NCBI GenBank assembly: GCA_964437825.1
Contig: CAYTIH010000008.1
Span: 6,531 to 70,530 of the forward strand
Reading direction: 5' to 3'
Length of the DNA stretch: 64,000 nucleotides
From: JBJFCE01 sp964437825
Lineage (GTDB): Bacteria > Bacillota > Clostridia > Lachnospirales > Lachnospiraceae
Positions 54,618-62,555 of this stretch are shown in pieces (within the stretch, counting starts at the first letter, position 1; every line of letters begins with the position of its first letter). The position numbers and the translations under genes are program-made. Under the pieces are notes generated by a model. It had not been told where the DNA came from. It saw nothing but the letters and a program-made list of their open reading frames with translations, and made no database searches.

Positions 54618-56168
54618 TTACTGCGATGACACGCGAAGATCTTCCATCCGGTAGCAGACGGCTTCCGCCAGATGTTTTTCTTTTACCGCATCGCTGCCGT
54701 CCAGATCGGCGATGGTTCTGGCCAGCTTAATTATCCTGTGATAAACTCTGGCGCTTAAATCCATATGTTCAAACATCCGCTCCAGATACTGCTGTTCCTT
54801 CATCCCCAGCGGGCAAAAGCTTCGCAGATCCGACGGGCCTAAATCCGTATTGAACCGAAACGGCGTTCCCGTGTATCTCATTTTCTGCCTTTCCCTTGCC
54901 TCCAAAACGCGGTTTCGTATTTTCTTACTGCTCTCTCCCAAAGAAGCCGAAGACAATTCTCCGATCTCCGGCTTCGGCGTCTCAACCGCAATATCAATGC
55001 GGTCCAGAATCGGTCCTGAAATCCTGCTTCGGTATCTGCGTATCTCATAGGGTGTGCATCTGCATTTATTTCTATCCGGATAATATCCGCAGGGACATGG
55101 GTTCATAGCCGCTACCAGCATGAAATCGGCAGGATATGAGTAGGTTCCATAGCTTCTGGCGATATGAACCACACGTTCCTCAAGCGGCTGGCGCATAACT
55201 TCAATCGTCTCACGCCGAAACTCCGGCAATTCATCCAAAAACAACACGCCCCGATGCGAAAGGCTGATCACGCCCGGTCTCGGAATTCTGCCTCCGCCTG
55301 CAAGCGCATGCTCGGAAACGGTATGATGCGGGCTCAAAAACGGACGTCTTGTAATCAGCGCCTGGGTCTCGCTTAGAAGTCCGGACACGCTGTATATTTT
55401 AGAAACCTCTATGCTTTCTTCCAGGGACAGCGGCGGCAGAATGGACGGCAGACGCCTGGCAATCATGGTCTTTCCCGAACCGGGCGGTCCTATGAGCAGC
55501 AAATGATGAAATCCCGCCGCAGCAACCTCCGCTGCCCTTCTCACCGCGTATTGGCCGCTGATATCCGCAAAATCCAACGCATATTCCTCTTTCCCCTGTT
55601 CCAGCAATGCCGCCGGATTGACTCTGCAGGGGGTTAATAGCTGCGCCTGCTTTGCGGGCGGTGACGTAAGATATTCTGTCAGCTGTGCTACCGAGGATAG
55701 GCCAAGCACCGTCATCTGCTGCACAATCGCCGCCTCCTGTTCATTTTCTTTCGGCACCACACATGTACGAATGCCGTATTCCGCCGCCGTTAAAACAATG
55801 GGCAGCACACCTTTGACCGGCTTGATTTCCCCGTTTAAACCGAGTTCTCCGAGAAACAGCACCTTTTCCACTGTCTGTTCGGGGATCAGCCCCAGCGATA
55901 CGAGGATGCCGACCGCAATCGGCAGATCAAACGCACTGCCCTCCTTCCTGATATCCGCAGGTGACAGATTGACCGTTATCCGCATAGCAGGAATCCGAAT
56001 ACCGGAATTTCTAAGCGCCACCCGCACTCTTTCTCTGGCTTCTCTGACCTCGCTGCCCAGATAGCCCACCAGATCAAAGCCCGGCAGCCCCTGCGCAGTA
56101 TCCACTTCCGCCCGGATGATATAGCTATGCATACCACAGGTGGCACCTGTTGCAATTGAAGCAAACAT
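54618..56168 (-). CDS. comM: ComM/YifB-family Mg-chelatase-like AAA+ protein
   Basis: 516-residue AAA+ ATPase. The N-terminal LonB-like substrate domain (ASIATGATCGMHSYIIRAEV, GLPGFDLVGYLGSEV) precedes Walker A GPPGSGKTMIARRLPS, Walker B region VLFLDELPEF and sensor AAMNPCPCGYYPD. A C-terminal Mg-chelatase helical domain follows. In Vibrio ComM drives branch migration during transformation. Ribosome site AAAAGGAGG. 46 nt before dprA. Confidence 0.93.
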   Translation of the reverse strand: MFASIATGATCGMHSYIIRAEVDTAQGLPGFDLVGYLGSEVREARERVRVALRNSGIRIPAMRITVNLSPADIRKEGSAFDLPIAVGILVSLGLIPEQTVEKVLFLGELGLNGEIKPVKGVLPIVLTAAEYGIRTCVVPKENEQEAAIVQQMTVLGLSSVAQLTEYLTSPPAKQAQLLTPCRVNPAALLEQGKEEYALDFADISGQYAVRRAAEVAAAGFHHLLLIGPPGSGKTMIARRLPSILPPLSLEESIEVSKIYSVSGLLSETQALITRRPFLSPHHTVSEHALAGGGRIPRPGVISLSHRGVLFLDELPEFRRETIEVMRQPLEERVVHIARSYGTYSYPADFMLVAAMNPCPCGYYPDRNKCRCTPYEIRRYRSRISGPILDRIDIAVETPKPEIGELSSASLGESSKKIRNRVLEARERQKMRYTGTPFRFNTDLGPSDLRSFCPLGMKEQQYLERMFEHMDLSARVYHRIIKLARTIADLDGSDAVKEKHLAEAVCYRMEDLRVSSQ

Positions 56169-56376
56169 ATAGCTTCCTCCTTTTTATATTTGATTTTGAA
56201 TTAGATTGGTATTTGATTGATTGTTGGTATTAAGTTCTTGTACTTGATGAGAAAATTTTGAAAATAGAAATCAGAAACGTATTCTTAGAAAATGTATTTA
56301 TGAGATATAGAATATTTCGAAGTTCATTCATTAATTGAACGGAACCGAGTCCAAAGCTGTTTTATTGCTTCGCAAT

Positions 56377-56469
56377 CATGATAACTTCATGGTCATTCGA
56401 CCGATATCATATCTGACGGCATGATAACTTCATGGCCATTCGGCCGATATCATGTCGTCAGACATGATA
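56377..56469 (-). repeat. 43-bp tandem repeat with covarying hairpins after pilT
   Basis: A unit of exactly 43 bp starts at 56377, 56420 and 56463 (third copy only 7 bp). The 34-bp conserved part of copies 1 and 2 differs at two positions, and those two are paired: GGTC-ATTC-GACC in one, GGCC-ATTC-GGCC in the other. An outer stem ATGATA/TATCAT encloses the inner stem. The paired change is evidence for a selected structure. Confidence 0.8.
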
Positions 56470-56471
56470 TC
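56446..56471 (-). other. 11-bp perfect hairpin at the repeat end
   Basis: GATATCATGTC and GACATGATATC enclose the loop GTCA, 16 nt after the pilT stop. It joins the last repeat copy to the truncated third copy. No U-tract, so not a normal terminator. The remaining 56169-56370 gap is AT-rich with no convincing promoter. Confidence 0.75.
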
Positions 56472-56486
56472 TAACAGCCTTTAGTA

Positions 56487-57548
56487 TCACATCAGTTTCA
56501 TATTCATTGCGTCCGGGTCCGTTGCAAATTGTACAGCCATTTCCCTGGTAATACGGCCTTCCGCATAAAGCTGCTGAATCGCCTCATCCATGGTAATCAT
56601 GCCAAGCTTTCTGTTGGTCTGCATTACGGATACCAGCTGATGGGACTTTCCCTCGCGGATCAGATTACGCACGGCATGGTTTGCATGCATAACCTCAAAG
56701 GCTGCCACACGGCCTCTCTCATCCGCTGTCGGAATCAGCTGCTGTGATACAACGGCCTCCAGTACGTTGGATAACTGTACTCTGATCTGTTGCTGCTGAT
56801 GCGGCGGGAATACGTCAATCACACGGTCCACTGTACTGGCCGCACCGATGGTATGCAGTGTGGACAATACCAGATGCCCCGTCTCAGCAGCAGTAATAGC
56901 GACACTGATCGTCTCAAAGTCACGCATCTCTCCTACCAGAATGACGTCCGGATCTTCACGAAGCGCGGCACGCAGCGCATTTGCATAGGTCATGCTATCC
57001 AGACCGATCTCCCTTTGGTTGACCATGGACATATTATGGGAATGCAGATACTCAATCGGGTCCTCCAATGTGATGATATGGGATTCCCTGGTATTATTGA
57101 TCTTGTCTATAATCGCTGCAAGCGTTGTCGATTTTCCGCTTCCGGTAGGACCCGTAACCAATACAAGGCCTCTTTTTCTTTGCGACAAATCGATGACCGA
57201 GGGCGGAACGCCCAGGGATTCCGGAGACGGTATCTGCGTATCCACCAAACGAAGCGCTACCGCAACGGAGCCTCTCTGTTTATATGCATTGACACGGTAG
57301 CGGCCGATATTCCGGATGGAAAACGACATATCATATTCGCCTTTTTCTTCAAACTTCTCCCGCTGCTGCTCTGACATGATATCCAGCACAACCTGTAAGG
57401 TATCTGCCGGCAGCATTTTAGGATAGTCCATCGTGATCAGCTTTCCGTTTACACGCATTTTAGGCGGCACGCCGACGGTAATATGAACATCGGACGCTCC
57501 CGCTTCCTTTGCTTTTAATAATACTTCATCCACTGATATCATTGCCAT
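56487..57548 (-). CDS. pilT: Type IV pilus retraction ATPase PilT
   Basis: 353 residues. Walker A GPTGSGKSTTLA, Walker B VILVGEMRD and the AIRNLIRE-type motif (AVRNLIREGK) define the retraction subfamily. PilT depolymerises the pilus, powering twitching and DNA uptake, so this pilus can retract. It is separate from the main pilus operon (about 6.5 kb away) and is co-directional with the HD-GYP gene, 41 nt apart. ATG follows a GAGGGAAC site. Confidence 0.95.
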   Translation of the reverse strand: MAMISVDEVLLKAKEAGASDVHITVGVPPKMRVNGKLITMDYPKMLPADTLQVVLDIMSEQQREKFEEKGEYDMSFSIRNIGRYRVNAYKQRGSVAVALRLVDTQIPSPESLGVPPSVIDLSQRKRGLVLVTGPTGSGKSTTLAAIIDKINNTRESHIITLEDPIEYLHSHNMSMVNQREIGLDSMTYANALRAALREDPDVILVGEMRDFETISVAITAAETGHLVLSTLHTIGAASTVDRVIDVFPPHQQQQIRVQLSNVLEAVVSQQLIPTADERGRVAAFEVMHANHAVRNLIREGKSHQLVSVMQTNRKLGMITMDEAIQQLYAEGRITREMAVQFATDPDAMNMKLM

Positions 57549-57589
57549 TTTTTGTTCCCTCGTATTTTAATCGTAATTTCCGGTATCCG

Positions 57590-58729
57590 TTAGTTTTCCT
57601 CGGGAGCAGGAGCCTCCACATACTCCGGTTCCTCAATCTGAAATCCGTTCTTTCTAAGCTCAGCCGTATTCATTATATAACGGTTATCCAGCGTTTTCAT
57701 GATATCCTTGATTTCGATATCGCCGTATACCTTTGTATTTCCAAGATCTACAATATGATTGTCATGGAAGGTCAGCAGCATAGGCCTTAAAATATCCTCA
57801 GGATTCTGTTTGATCACAAGTCCCTCTTCCCCGGTAGTAAGCTCTACGCTGGTTCCGGGCGCCAGAATCTGAATGGACTTTGTTAATGCATCCACAATCT
57901 CCGTTCCAAACACATCGGCGTTATCAATCAGCAGCTTAAATGCACGAACCTCGGATGCCGGTTCTCCGCCGAATTGCACTGCCGTCATTTTATCAAATAG
58001 ATTGGCTACCGTGAGCACCTTTGCCCCCATAACCGGTCTGACATCCGACTGCTTATCATCTTCAAAATCGGTCTGAAGCTTCTGCGCCTGCATACAGATT
58101 CTTTTTACACCGGGATTGGTGGAAAACGCCTTTTCAATCATATCAAAGCCGTCAATTTCCGCTGCATGAATCACCTCCCAGTCCGTATCGTCCCATTGCG
58201 GCTTGTCCATCACCGTCTTAGACACTCTCAGCTTTCCGACATCATGAACAACTGCCGACATTACCGTTTCAAGCTGTTCATCCACTTTCATATTCAGAAC
58301 ATGTGTCATCATGGCACATAAAATTGCAACATTCAGAGAATGCTTATATACAAAATCCTCCTTGCTCCTCAGATTCTGTATCAGATTGATTTTTTTATCC
58401 AAATGTCCGTAATTCTTTATGATATTACTGACAATGACCTGCGTCTTCTGTGCATGTCCATTCTGAATAATCCTTGTAAGCTCCTCTTGAATGGCAAACA
58501 CATTCATGGTCTGAAAACGTTCAAATTCAATATCATCCTTGGTCATCGGCGGCACCGGTTCAGCAGGCTCTAAGATAAAAATGCCAAGCAATCCGAATGT
58601 CTTTACTGAACTGATGCCCTGTTGTGTTAATTTCGAATTTCTTTCGTACAGCAGGACTCCGTTTTTATTGTAAATCGGTCTGGCAAGTCTCATTCCTTCC
58701 TTTAAATCTGACGTTTTTACAAATAACAT
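57590..58729 (-). CDS. HD-GYP-like signalling protein, degenerate
   Basis: 379 residues from the ATG (LFVKTSDLKEG) after AGGAGG. The HD core is kept: HSLNVAILCAMM and VVHDVGKLRVS. The second half of the c-di-GMP phosphodiesterase site (HHExxDGxGYP) is replaced by a non-matching stretch (HAAEIDGFDM, then CMQAQKLQTDFEDD), so it probably does not cleave c-di-GMP. It may be a c-di-GMP binder or a scaffold. It sits between sigK and pilT, suggesting pilus-related signalling. Confidence 0.8.
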   Translation of the reverse strand: MLFVKTSDLKEGMRLARPIYNKNGVLLYERNSKLTQQGISSVKTFGLLGIFILEPAEPVPPMTKDDIEFERFQTMNVFAIQEELTRIIQNGHAQKTQVIVSNIIKNYGHLDKKINLIQNLRSKEDFVYKHSLNVAILCAMMTHVLNMKVDEQLETVMSAVVHDVGKLRVSKTVMDKPQWDDTDWEVIHAAEIDGFDMIEKAFSTNPGVKRICMQAQKLQTDFEDDKQSDVRPVMGAKVLTVANLFDKMTAVQFGGEPASEVRAFKLLIDNADVFGTEIVDALTKSIQILAPGTSVELTTGEEGLVIKQNPEDILRPMLLTFHDNHIVDLGNTKVYGDIEIKDIMKTLDNRYIMNTAELRKNGFQIEEPEYVEAPAPEEN

Positions 58730-58751
58730 GGCGAGTCCTCCTGTTCGTTCC

Positions 58752-59384
58752 TTATTGTTCGAAATTATCTCGCAGCTTCGATAACGCTTTTTTCTCGATC
58801 CGTGAAACATAGCTTCTGGAAATGTTTAGTCGCTCGCCAATCTCGCGCTGAGTCATCTCATGATCATCGAGAAGACCATATCGCATATAGATAATCTGAC
58901 GTTCTCTGTTGGTCAAACACTTCTGCAGCAACGCGGGCAGCTTTCCGATCCGCTCCCTGGTCTCCATACGGTCAACGACATCCTCCTGCTCATGTTCGAT
59001 AATATCAAGCAGATTGATCTCATTCCCTTCCTTGTCGGTTCCGACGGGATCAAAGATGGATACCTCTCTGGAGACCTTTTTTCTTGCACGAAACATCATC
59101 AGCAATTCATTATCAATGCACCGGACGGCATAGGTTGCAAGTCTGCTTCCCTTGGACTCATCAAAGGTATCTACCGCTTTAATCAGACCAATCGAGCCGG
59201 TTGCGATCAGATCCTCCATGTCCTGGGCAGAATTCTGATATTTCTTGGCAACATGGGCCACAAGACGCAGATTTCGTTCAATCAGTATCCGTCTTGCTTC
59301 CATGGCTTCTTCGTCTTTTCCCCGCATCTGGCCAAGATATCTGGCCTCTTCTTCCGAGGATAACGGTTTTTGAAATGTTTTCAA
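58752..59384 (-). CDS. sigK: Sigma-K-type RNA polymerase sigma factor
   Basis: 210 residues with sigma-70 regions 2 (ERNLRLVAHVAKKYQN, DLIATGSIGLIKAVDTFDES) and 4 (MTQREIGERLNISRSYVSRI). The start FQKPLSSEEEARYLGQM and SIFDPVGTDKEGNEINLLDI match sigma-K, the late mother-cell sporulation sigma, more than other sporulation sigmas. The B. subtilis 20-residue pro-sequence is absent and no skin element interrupts it. TTG start with GGGGGC upstream; an in-frame stop lies 6 codons before it. Confidence 0.85.
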   Translation of the reverse strand: MKTFQKPLSSEEEARYLGQMRGKDEEAMEARRILIERNLRLVAHVAKKYQNSAQDMEDLIATGSIGLIKAVDTFDESKGSRLATYAVRCIDNELLMMFRARKKVSREVSIFDPVGTDKEGNEINLLDIIEHEQEDVVDRMETRERIGKLPALLQKCLTNRERQIIYMRYGLLDDHEMTQREIGERLNISRSYVSRIEKKALSKLRDNFEQ

Positions 59385-59488
59385 AAGAAGCCCCCAAGAT
59401 CAATTTAATATATTCTATGAAATCCCGGAGTGGAAAGTGCCTTTCCCAAAATCCTTTTTCCTATTTCGGAATAGATGCCGCTATTTTC

Positions 59489-59517
59489 ATTATACAAAGT
59501 GCACAAAAAAAGTGCAA
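59489..59517 (-). promoter_or_regulatory. Sigma-A-type promoter upstream of sigK
   Basis: TTGCAC and TATAAT are 17 bp apart, about 105 nt before sigK. A separate CATAGAAT (near 59415) matches the sigma-E -10 CATACAAT at 7 of 8 but has no good -35. Confidence 0.45.
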
Positions 59518-59582
59518 CACAGAATTCATATTTGTTTGAATTCATATTTATTCCGTTTTAGTTCCATATTCATGCTCCATTT

Positions 59583-59613
59583 CTGAGCGACTTGTTGCGA
59601 AGATGCGACGCAA
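59583..59613 (-). repeat. Short dispersed repeat, copy B
   Basis: Matches 3260-3290 at 24/31 without gaps; on the minus strand it reads LRRIFATSRSE. Located between the 230-residue orphan gene and sigK. Confidence 0.5.
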
Positions 59614-59616
59614 TTG

Positions 59617-59646
59617 ATTCCTATGAATTCCTATGAATTCCTATGA
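59617..59646. repeat. Three 10-bp tandem repeats (ATTCCTATGA)
   Basis: ATTCCTATGA occurs three times head to tail, followed by ATTCATGGGAAT, which makes a near-palindrome with the last copy. Non-coding. The 12-bp sequence GAATTCATATTT also repeats at about 59522 and 59538. Confidence 0.9.
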
Positions 59647-59659
59647 ATTCATGGGAATC

Positions 59660-59688
59660 AAGAAAAGCGGGCAGAAATATCTGCCCGC
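59660..59688 (-). terminator. Rho-independent terminator
   Basis: GCGGGCAGA-TATT-TCTGCCCGC followed by TTTTCTT, 28 nt after the stop of the 230-residue gene. A 9-bp GC-rich stem with a U-tract. Confidence 0.9.
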
Positions 59689-59716
59689 ATCCCTATGCAA
59701 TATTAAATATGATCTT

Positions 59717-60409
59717 TCATGCTTCAATGGCATCATCCGGTTCGTTTTTCCTAACGTCCGCTTTTTGGCCAGTCTGACCGACCATGGATTTCCCGTCAGT
59801 CTCATCGTCCCAGTGGTCCCAGTTCGGATCAATGAAAGCGCCGGCTAAATCTATATTTCTAATACCGGAAAAAATAATTTTATTTAACATCCTTTCCGAA
59901 ATATGCGCACCTGCAAGATCAATATTACCTCCGTTATCCATAGCTGTGTCGCTACCGGCATTCATCTGTTCCCTTCGTTCCTGCCACCACGTTTCATAAG
60001 TCAAATCCTCCAACTGCTCATAATCCTGCAGTTCCCCCGCAGTAAGGATTCTGGTAATGGCATGCTGTGCGGCAAACAAAAATGAAACAGTCCCCGACTC
60101 TCCCGTATTGAAAGGAACCTCAAAAATCCTCAACAAGCCATTGGGTCCCTTTTTGCTTAATATGGGGCTATATCTGCTTTGCTGAAGCGGATATACGACT
60201 CTGTTCTCCCAATCCCCGCCAAGGCATAGAATAAACTGGGAAATTGCATCTCCTGTGTCATTGATCCCAACCTCGATCGCAAACCGGAACAAATACTCTG
60301 TGTGCGGCTCAAGTGTCCTCTCTGAAACAATCTGGCTCCATATATTTTTTAAAAGTGTGTCATAAATAATTGATTTGAAACACAATACTATATTAGAGGT
60401 AATGAACAA
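59717..60409 (-). CDS. Hypothetical Lachnospiraceae-type protein, possibly truncated
   Basis: Up to 230 residues. The part from about 31 (RTLEPHTEYLFRF, then LGGDWENRVVYPL and RIFEVPFNTGESG) resembles conserved hypothetical proteins I associate with Lachnospiraceae, in which further N-terminal sequence usually precedes the EPHTEY motif. The first 30 codons have different, AT-rich composition and begin at a TTG without a ribosome site, so the gene may be a 5'-truncated remnant. It ends at a strong terminator. Function unknown. Confidence 0.6.
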   Translation of the reverse strand: MFITSNIVLCFKSIIYDTLLKNIWSQIVSERTLEPHTEYLFRFAIEVGINDTGDAISQFILCLGGDWENRVVYPLQQSRYSPILSKKGPNGLLRIFEVPFNTGESGTVSFLFAAQHAITRILTAGELQDYEQLEDLTYETWWQERREQMNAGSDTAMDNGGNIDLAGAHISERMLNKIIFSGIRNIDLAGAFIDPNWDHWDDETDGKSMVGQTGQKADVRKNEPDDAIEA

Positions 60410-60425
60410 GAAAATATATAAAGTT

Positions 60426-60737
60426 TTACCTTTCTCCCATGAATATAAAAGTGTTTAAGTAACTAATGAATTCTTCTACTGTTCCACAGTATTTTCTTTC
60501 ACTTGGATCTAAAAGAATGTCTAAAAATACCTCTTTAATTCGAATGAATTCTCGCTTTTCAAATTCATTTTTTGACTCTATTATAAAGCCATTTAGTTGT
60601 TCTAAAGCACATGCTTTAAATGACTCCATTCTCTTCGGGTGTGAACATGTGATAGTTCTTACTATGTCCAAAGATACGTTTGATAGGCGTACCAAAAAAC
60701 TTTTATCATTTAATGATTTTGCTATTGGACCAGCCAA
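60426..60737 (-). CDS. Hypothetical protein of the AT-rich patch
   Basis: 103 residues (AGPIAKSLNDKSFLVRL), mostly helical, AT-rich codon use. The TTG start has GGAGGT 9 nt upstream and overlaps the DUF5674-like gene by 16 bases, so the two are translationally coupled. I do not recognise a family. The pairing looks like a small functional unit, perhaps with the DUF5674-like protein. Confidence 0.6.
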   Translation of the reverse strand: MAGPIAKSLNDKSFLVRLSNVSLDIVRTITCSHPKRMESFKACALEQLNGFIIESKNEFEKREFIRIKEVFLDILLDPSERKYCGTVEEFISYLNTFIFMGER

Positions 60738-61102
60738 CTGTTTAATACCTCCATCACTTTAGTTTTAATCTCTTCATCTCTTATTTGATAACCTGACCTT
60801 AAGTCATTCAAACGAATTTTATTTATGTCAAAATTTATCATAGACGAAAATTCAATCATATCCATAGTGATAATTTCTCCTCGTGAAAGTGGTTCTATAA
60901 ATATGTTAAAACCGACCAAGTCACCCCTTTTAGAACCTTCTGAGATCATATCAGATTCCATATCTGAATGTGCTGCAGATCCAATATGCATTATTCTTCT
61001 TTCAATGTCAACATTGGCTTTTATTATGTCACCACTACCACAAAGTGTGACCTTTCCCTCACTTATAAGGTCTGAAATTGACTGTTTAGTCTCTAAAAGC
61101 AT
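60722..61102 (-). CDS. DUF5674-like protein
   Basis: 126 residues from the ATG after GGGAGGC. The pattern IIKANVDIERRIMHIG, HSDMESDMISEGSKRGDLVG and MIEFSSMINFDI matches the DUF5674 layout (a conserved His-Asp-x-Glu, GSkqedLWGiN and IeFdSliNi). Members are of unknown function, often beside toxin-antitoxin-like or accessory genes. Low GC compared with neighbours suggests acquisition. Confidence 0.6.
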   Translation of the reverse strand: MLLETKQSISDLISEGKVTLCGSGDIIKANVDIERRIMHIGSAAHSDMESDMISEGSKRGDLVGFNIFIEPLSRGEIITMDMIEFSSMINFDINKIRLNDLRSGYQIRDEEIKTKVMEVLNSWLVQ

Positions 61103-61147
61103 TATTATGCCTCCCAATTACATTCTTATTTTTCATACATAAAACAA

Positions 61148-61179
61148 AAAGGGCAGATTTCATAAGAAAATCACCCTTT
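61148..61179 (-). terminator. Terminator-like hairpin in the leader of the DUF5674-like gene
   Basis: AAAGGG..GATTT pairs with AAATC..CCCTTT around a 7-nt loop with one small bulge, followed by TTGTTTTAT. It lies between the predicted promoter and the gene, so it could act as an attenuator, or it may be a terminator for hemW. Confidence 0.6.
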
Positions 61180-61228
61180 AAATAATTTATCTCTCTCTGT
61201 TAATACCCCTCCCCTGCCTGTCATGAAT

Positions 61229-61258
61229 ATTATAGAATATATGACAACGGTTTGACAA
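61229..61258 (-). promoter_or_regulatory. Sigma-A-type promoter for the AT-rich gene pair
   Basis: TTGTCA and TATAAT are 18 bp apart on the minus strand, about 120 nt upstream of the DUF5674-like gene, with the hairpin between. Confidence 0.5.
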
Positions 61259-61343
61259 GCTTTAAATTTAGTTCTGTTTTCAATTTCTCAATTCACCTTT
61301 TTCATCCCTATTTTGCTGCTTTGATTTCGTTTTCCGAACCGCT

Positions 61344-62474
61344 TCAGTCAAGTAAAAAATCTGCCATGACATAATTACTTACATCCATTCCCTTTTGCGT
61401 CAACCGCAAAAAGCCATGCTCCCACGTAAGCAGCGCTTCCCCAAGATGCTTTTCAATGACCTTGCCATAAACTTCTTCCATGGATTTCCCGTATTGTCTT
61501 TGAAAGCTCTCATCGGAAACGCCCTCCGTTAATCTGAGTCCCAAAAACATAGTCTCGGACATCTGATCGCTTTGCGACAGCTTCTCAACATGTTCACGGC
61601 TGTAATTTCCCTTCAAATAAGTATGCAGATTCCTGTTTCGTGAAAAGCGCGTATTGTCTATCAAAGACGCTGCCCCAAGCCCAAACCCGATATAGTCCTG
61701 TCTGGTCCAGTATGCTCTATTGTGGCGGCATTCAAAGCCCGGCCTCGCATAATTGGAAATTTCATAACGGCAGTATCCGGCGCCGCTTAACATCCGCCCG
61801 GTCATTTCATACATGCTCCGGTCCGTTTCCTCATCCACGCCGCCGTCCGGATACAGAGTTTCAAAGGGAGTCCCCTGCTCCACAATCAGACTGTAAGCCG
61901 ATATATGCTCCGGACGCAGCTCTGTCAGCTTCTTTAACGTATCTGCCAGACTTTCCGCTGTCTGTCCCGGAATCCCGCTCATCAGATCCACATTTCGATT
62001 GCAAAAGCCGGCTTTAGAGGCTTCCTCATAAACCCTGTAGAAATCCTCCGCTCTGTGTATCCTTCCCAGCTTTTCAAGCTCTGCATCCTGCAGCGACTGA
62101 GCGCCGATGCTGATCCGATTCACTCCACTTTCATGAAGCCGGTATAATTGTTCCTGCCATACGCTGCCCGGATTGATTTCCATGGAAATCTCTGCATCCT
62201 GTTCAAACGGAATGCAGGCTTTTAGTTTACATAATATCATGTCGATTTGATCCGGCCGAAGGGTTGAGGGTGTTCCGCCGCCCAAAAAAACAGAAACAGC
62301 TTTATATTCTTCCAATTGCTTTTGGGAGGTTTCCAGTTCGATCTCCCGAAGCAGACATTCCACATATTTCTGTTTGGTCTCATCATCCGCTTTGTCTGAG
62401 AGGAAATCACAGTACAGACATTTCCTGACGCAAAACGGAATATGCACATAAATACCAAGGGGCTTTTTGGGCAT
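61344..62474 (-). CDS. hemW: HemW-type radical SAM heme chaperone
   Basis: 376 residues from the ATG (PKKPLGIYVHIPF) after AAAAAGGAGGAC. The radical SAM motif Cys15-x3-Cys19-x2-Cys22 (CVRKCLYC) is followed by DF, without the fourth Cys found in HemN, so this is HemW rather than oxygen-independent coproporphyrinogen oxidase. GGGTPS (SAM-binding) and the C-terminal HemW domain are present. It lies 81 nt after lepA, as in many Firmicutes. Confidence 0.92.
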   Translation of the reverse strand: MPKKPLGIYVHIPFCVRKCLYCDFLSDKADDETKQKYVECLLREIELETSQKQLEEYKAVSVFLGGGTPSTLRPDQIDMILCKLKACIPFEQDAEISMEINPGSVWQEQLYRLHESGVNRISIGAQSLQDAELEKLGRIHRAEDFYRVYEEASKAGFCNRNVDLMSGIPGQTAESLADTLKKLTELRPEHISAYSLIVEQGTPFETLYPDGGVDEETDRSMYEMTGRMLSGAGYCRYEISNYARPGFECRHNRAYWTRQDYIGFGLGAASLIDNTRFSRNRNLHTYLKGNYSREHVEKLSQSDQMSETMFLGLRLTEGVSDESFQRQYGKSMEEVYGKVIEKHLGEALLTWEHGFLRLTQKGMDVSNYVMADFLLD

Positions 62475-62555
62475 ATTCCGTCCTCCTTTTTCTTTCATTT
62501 CGATTTTCTGTCAGCGCCGTCATCCAGAAAGTCCGCTCCGGCAGCTCCATACCGC

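Noticed and set aside
56377..56469. CRISPR array
   Set aside because: Only two full units, 9-bp spacers, internal palindromes and no cas genes.
58752..59384. Skin-type interruption or pro-sequence in sigK
   Set aside because: The frame is continuous from region 2 to region 4 and an in-frame stop lies close upstream of the TTG start.
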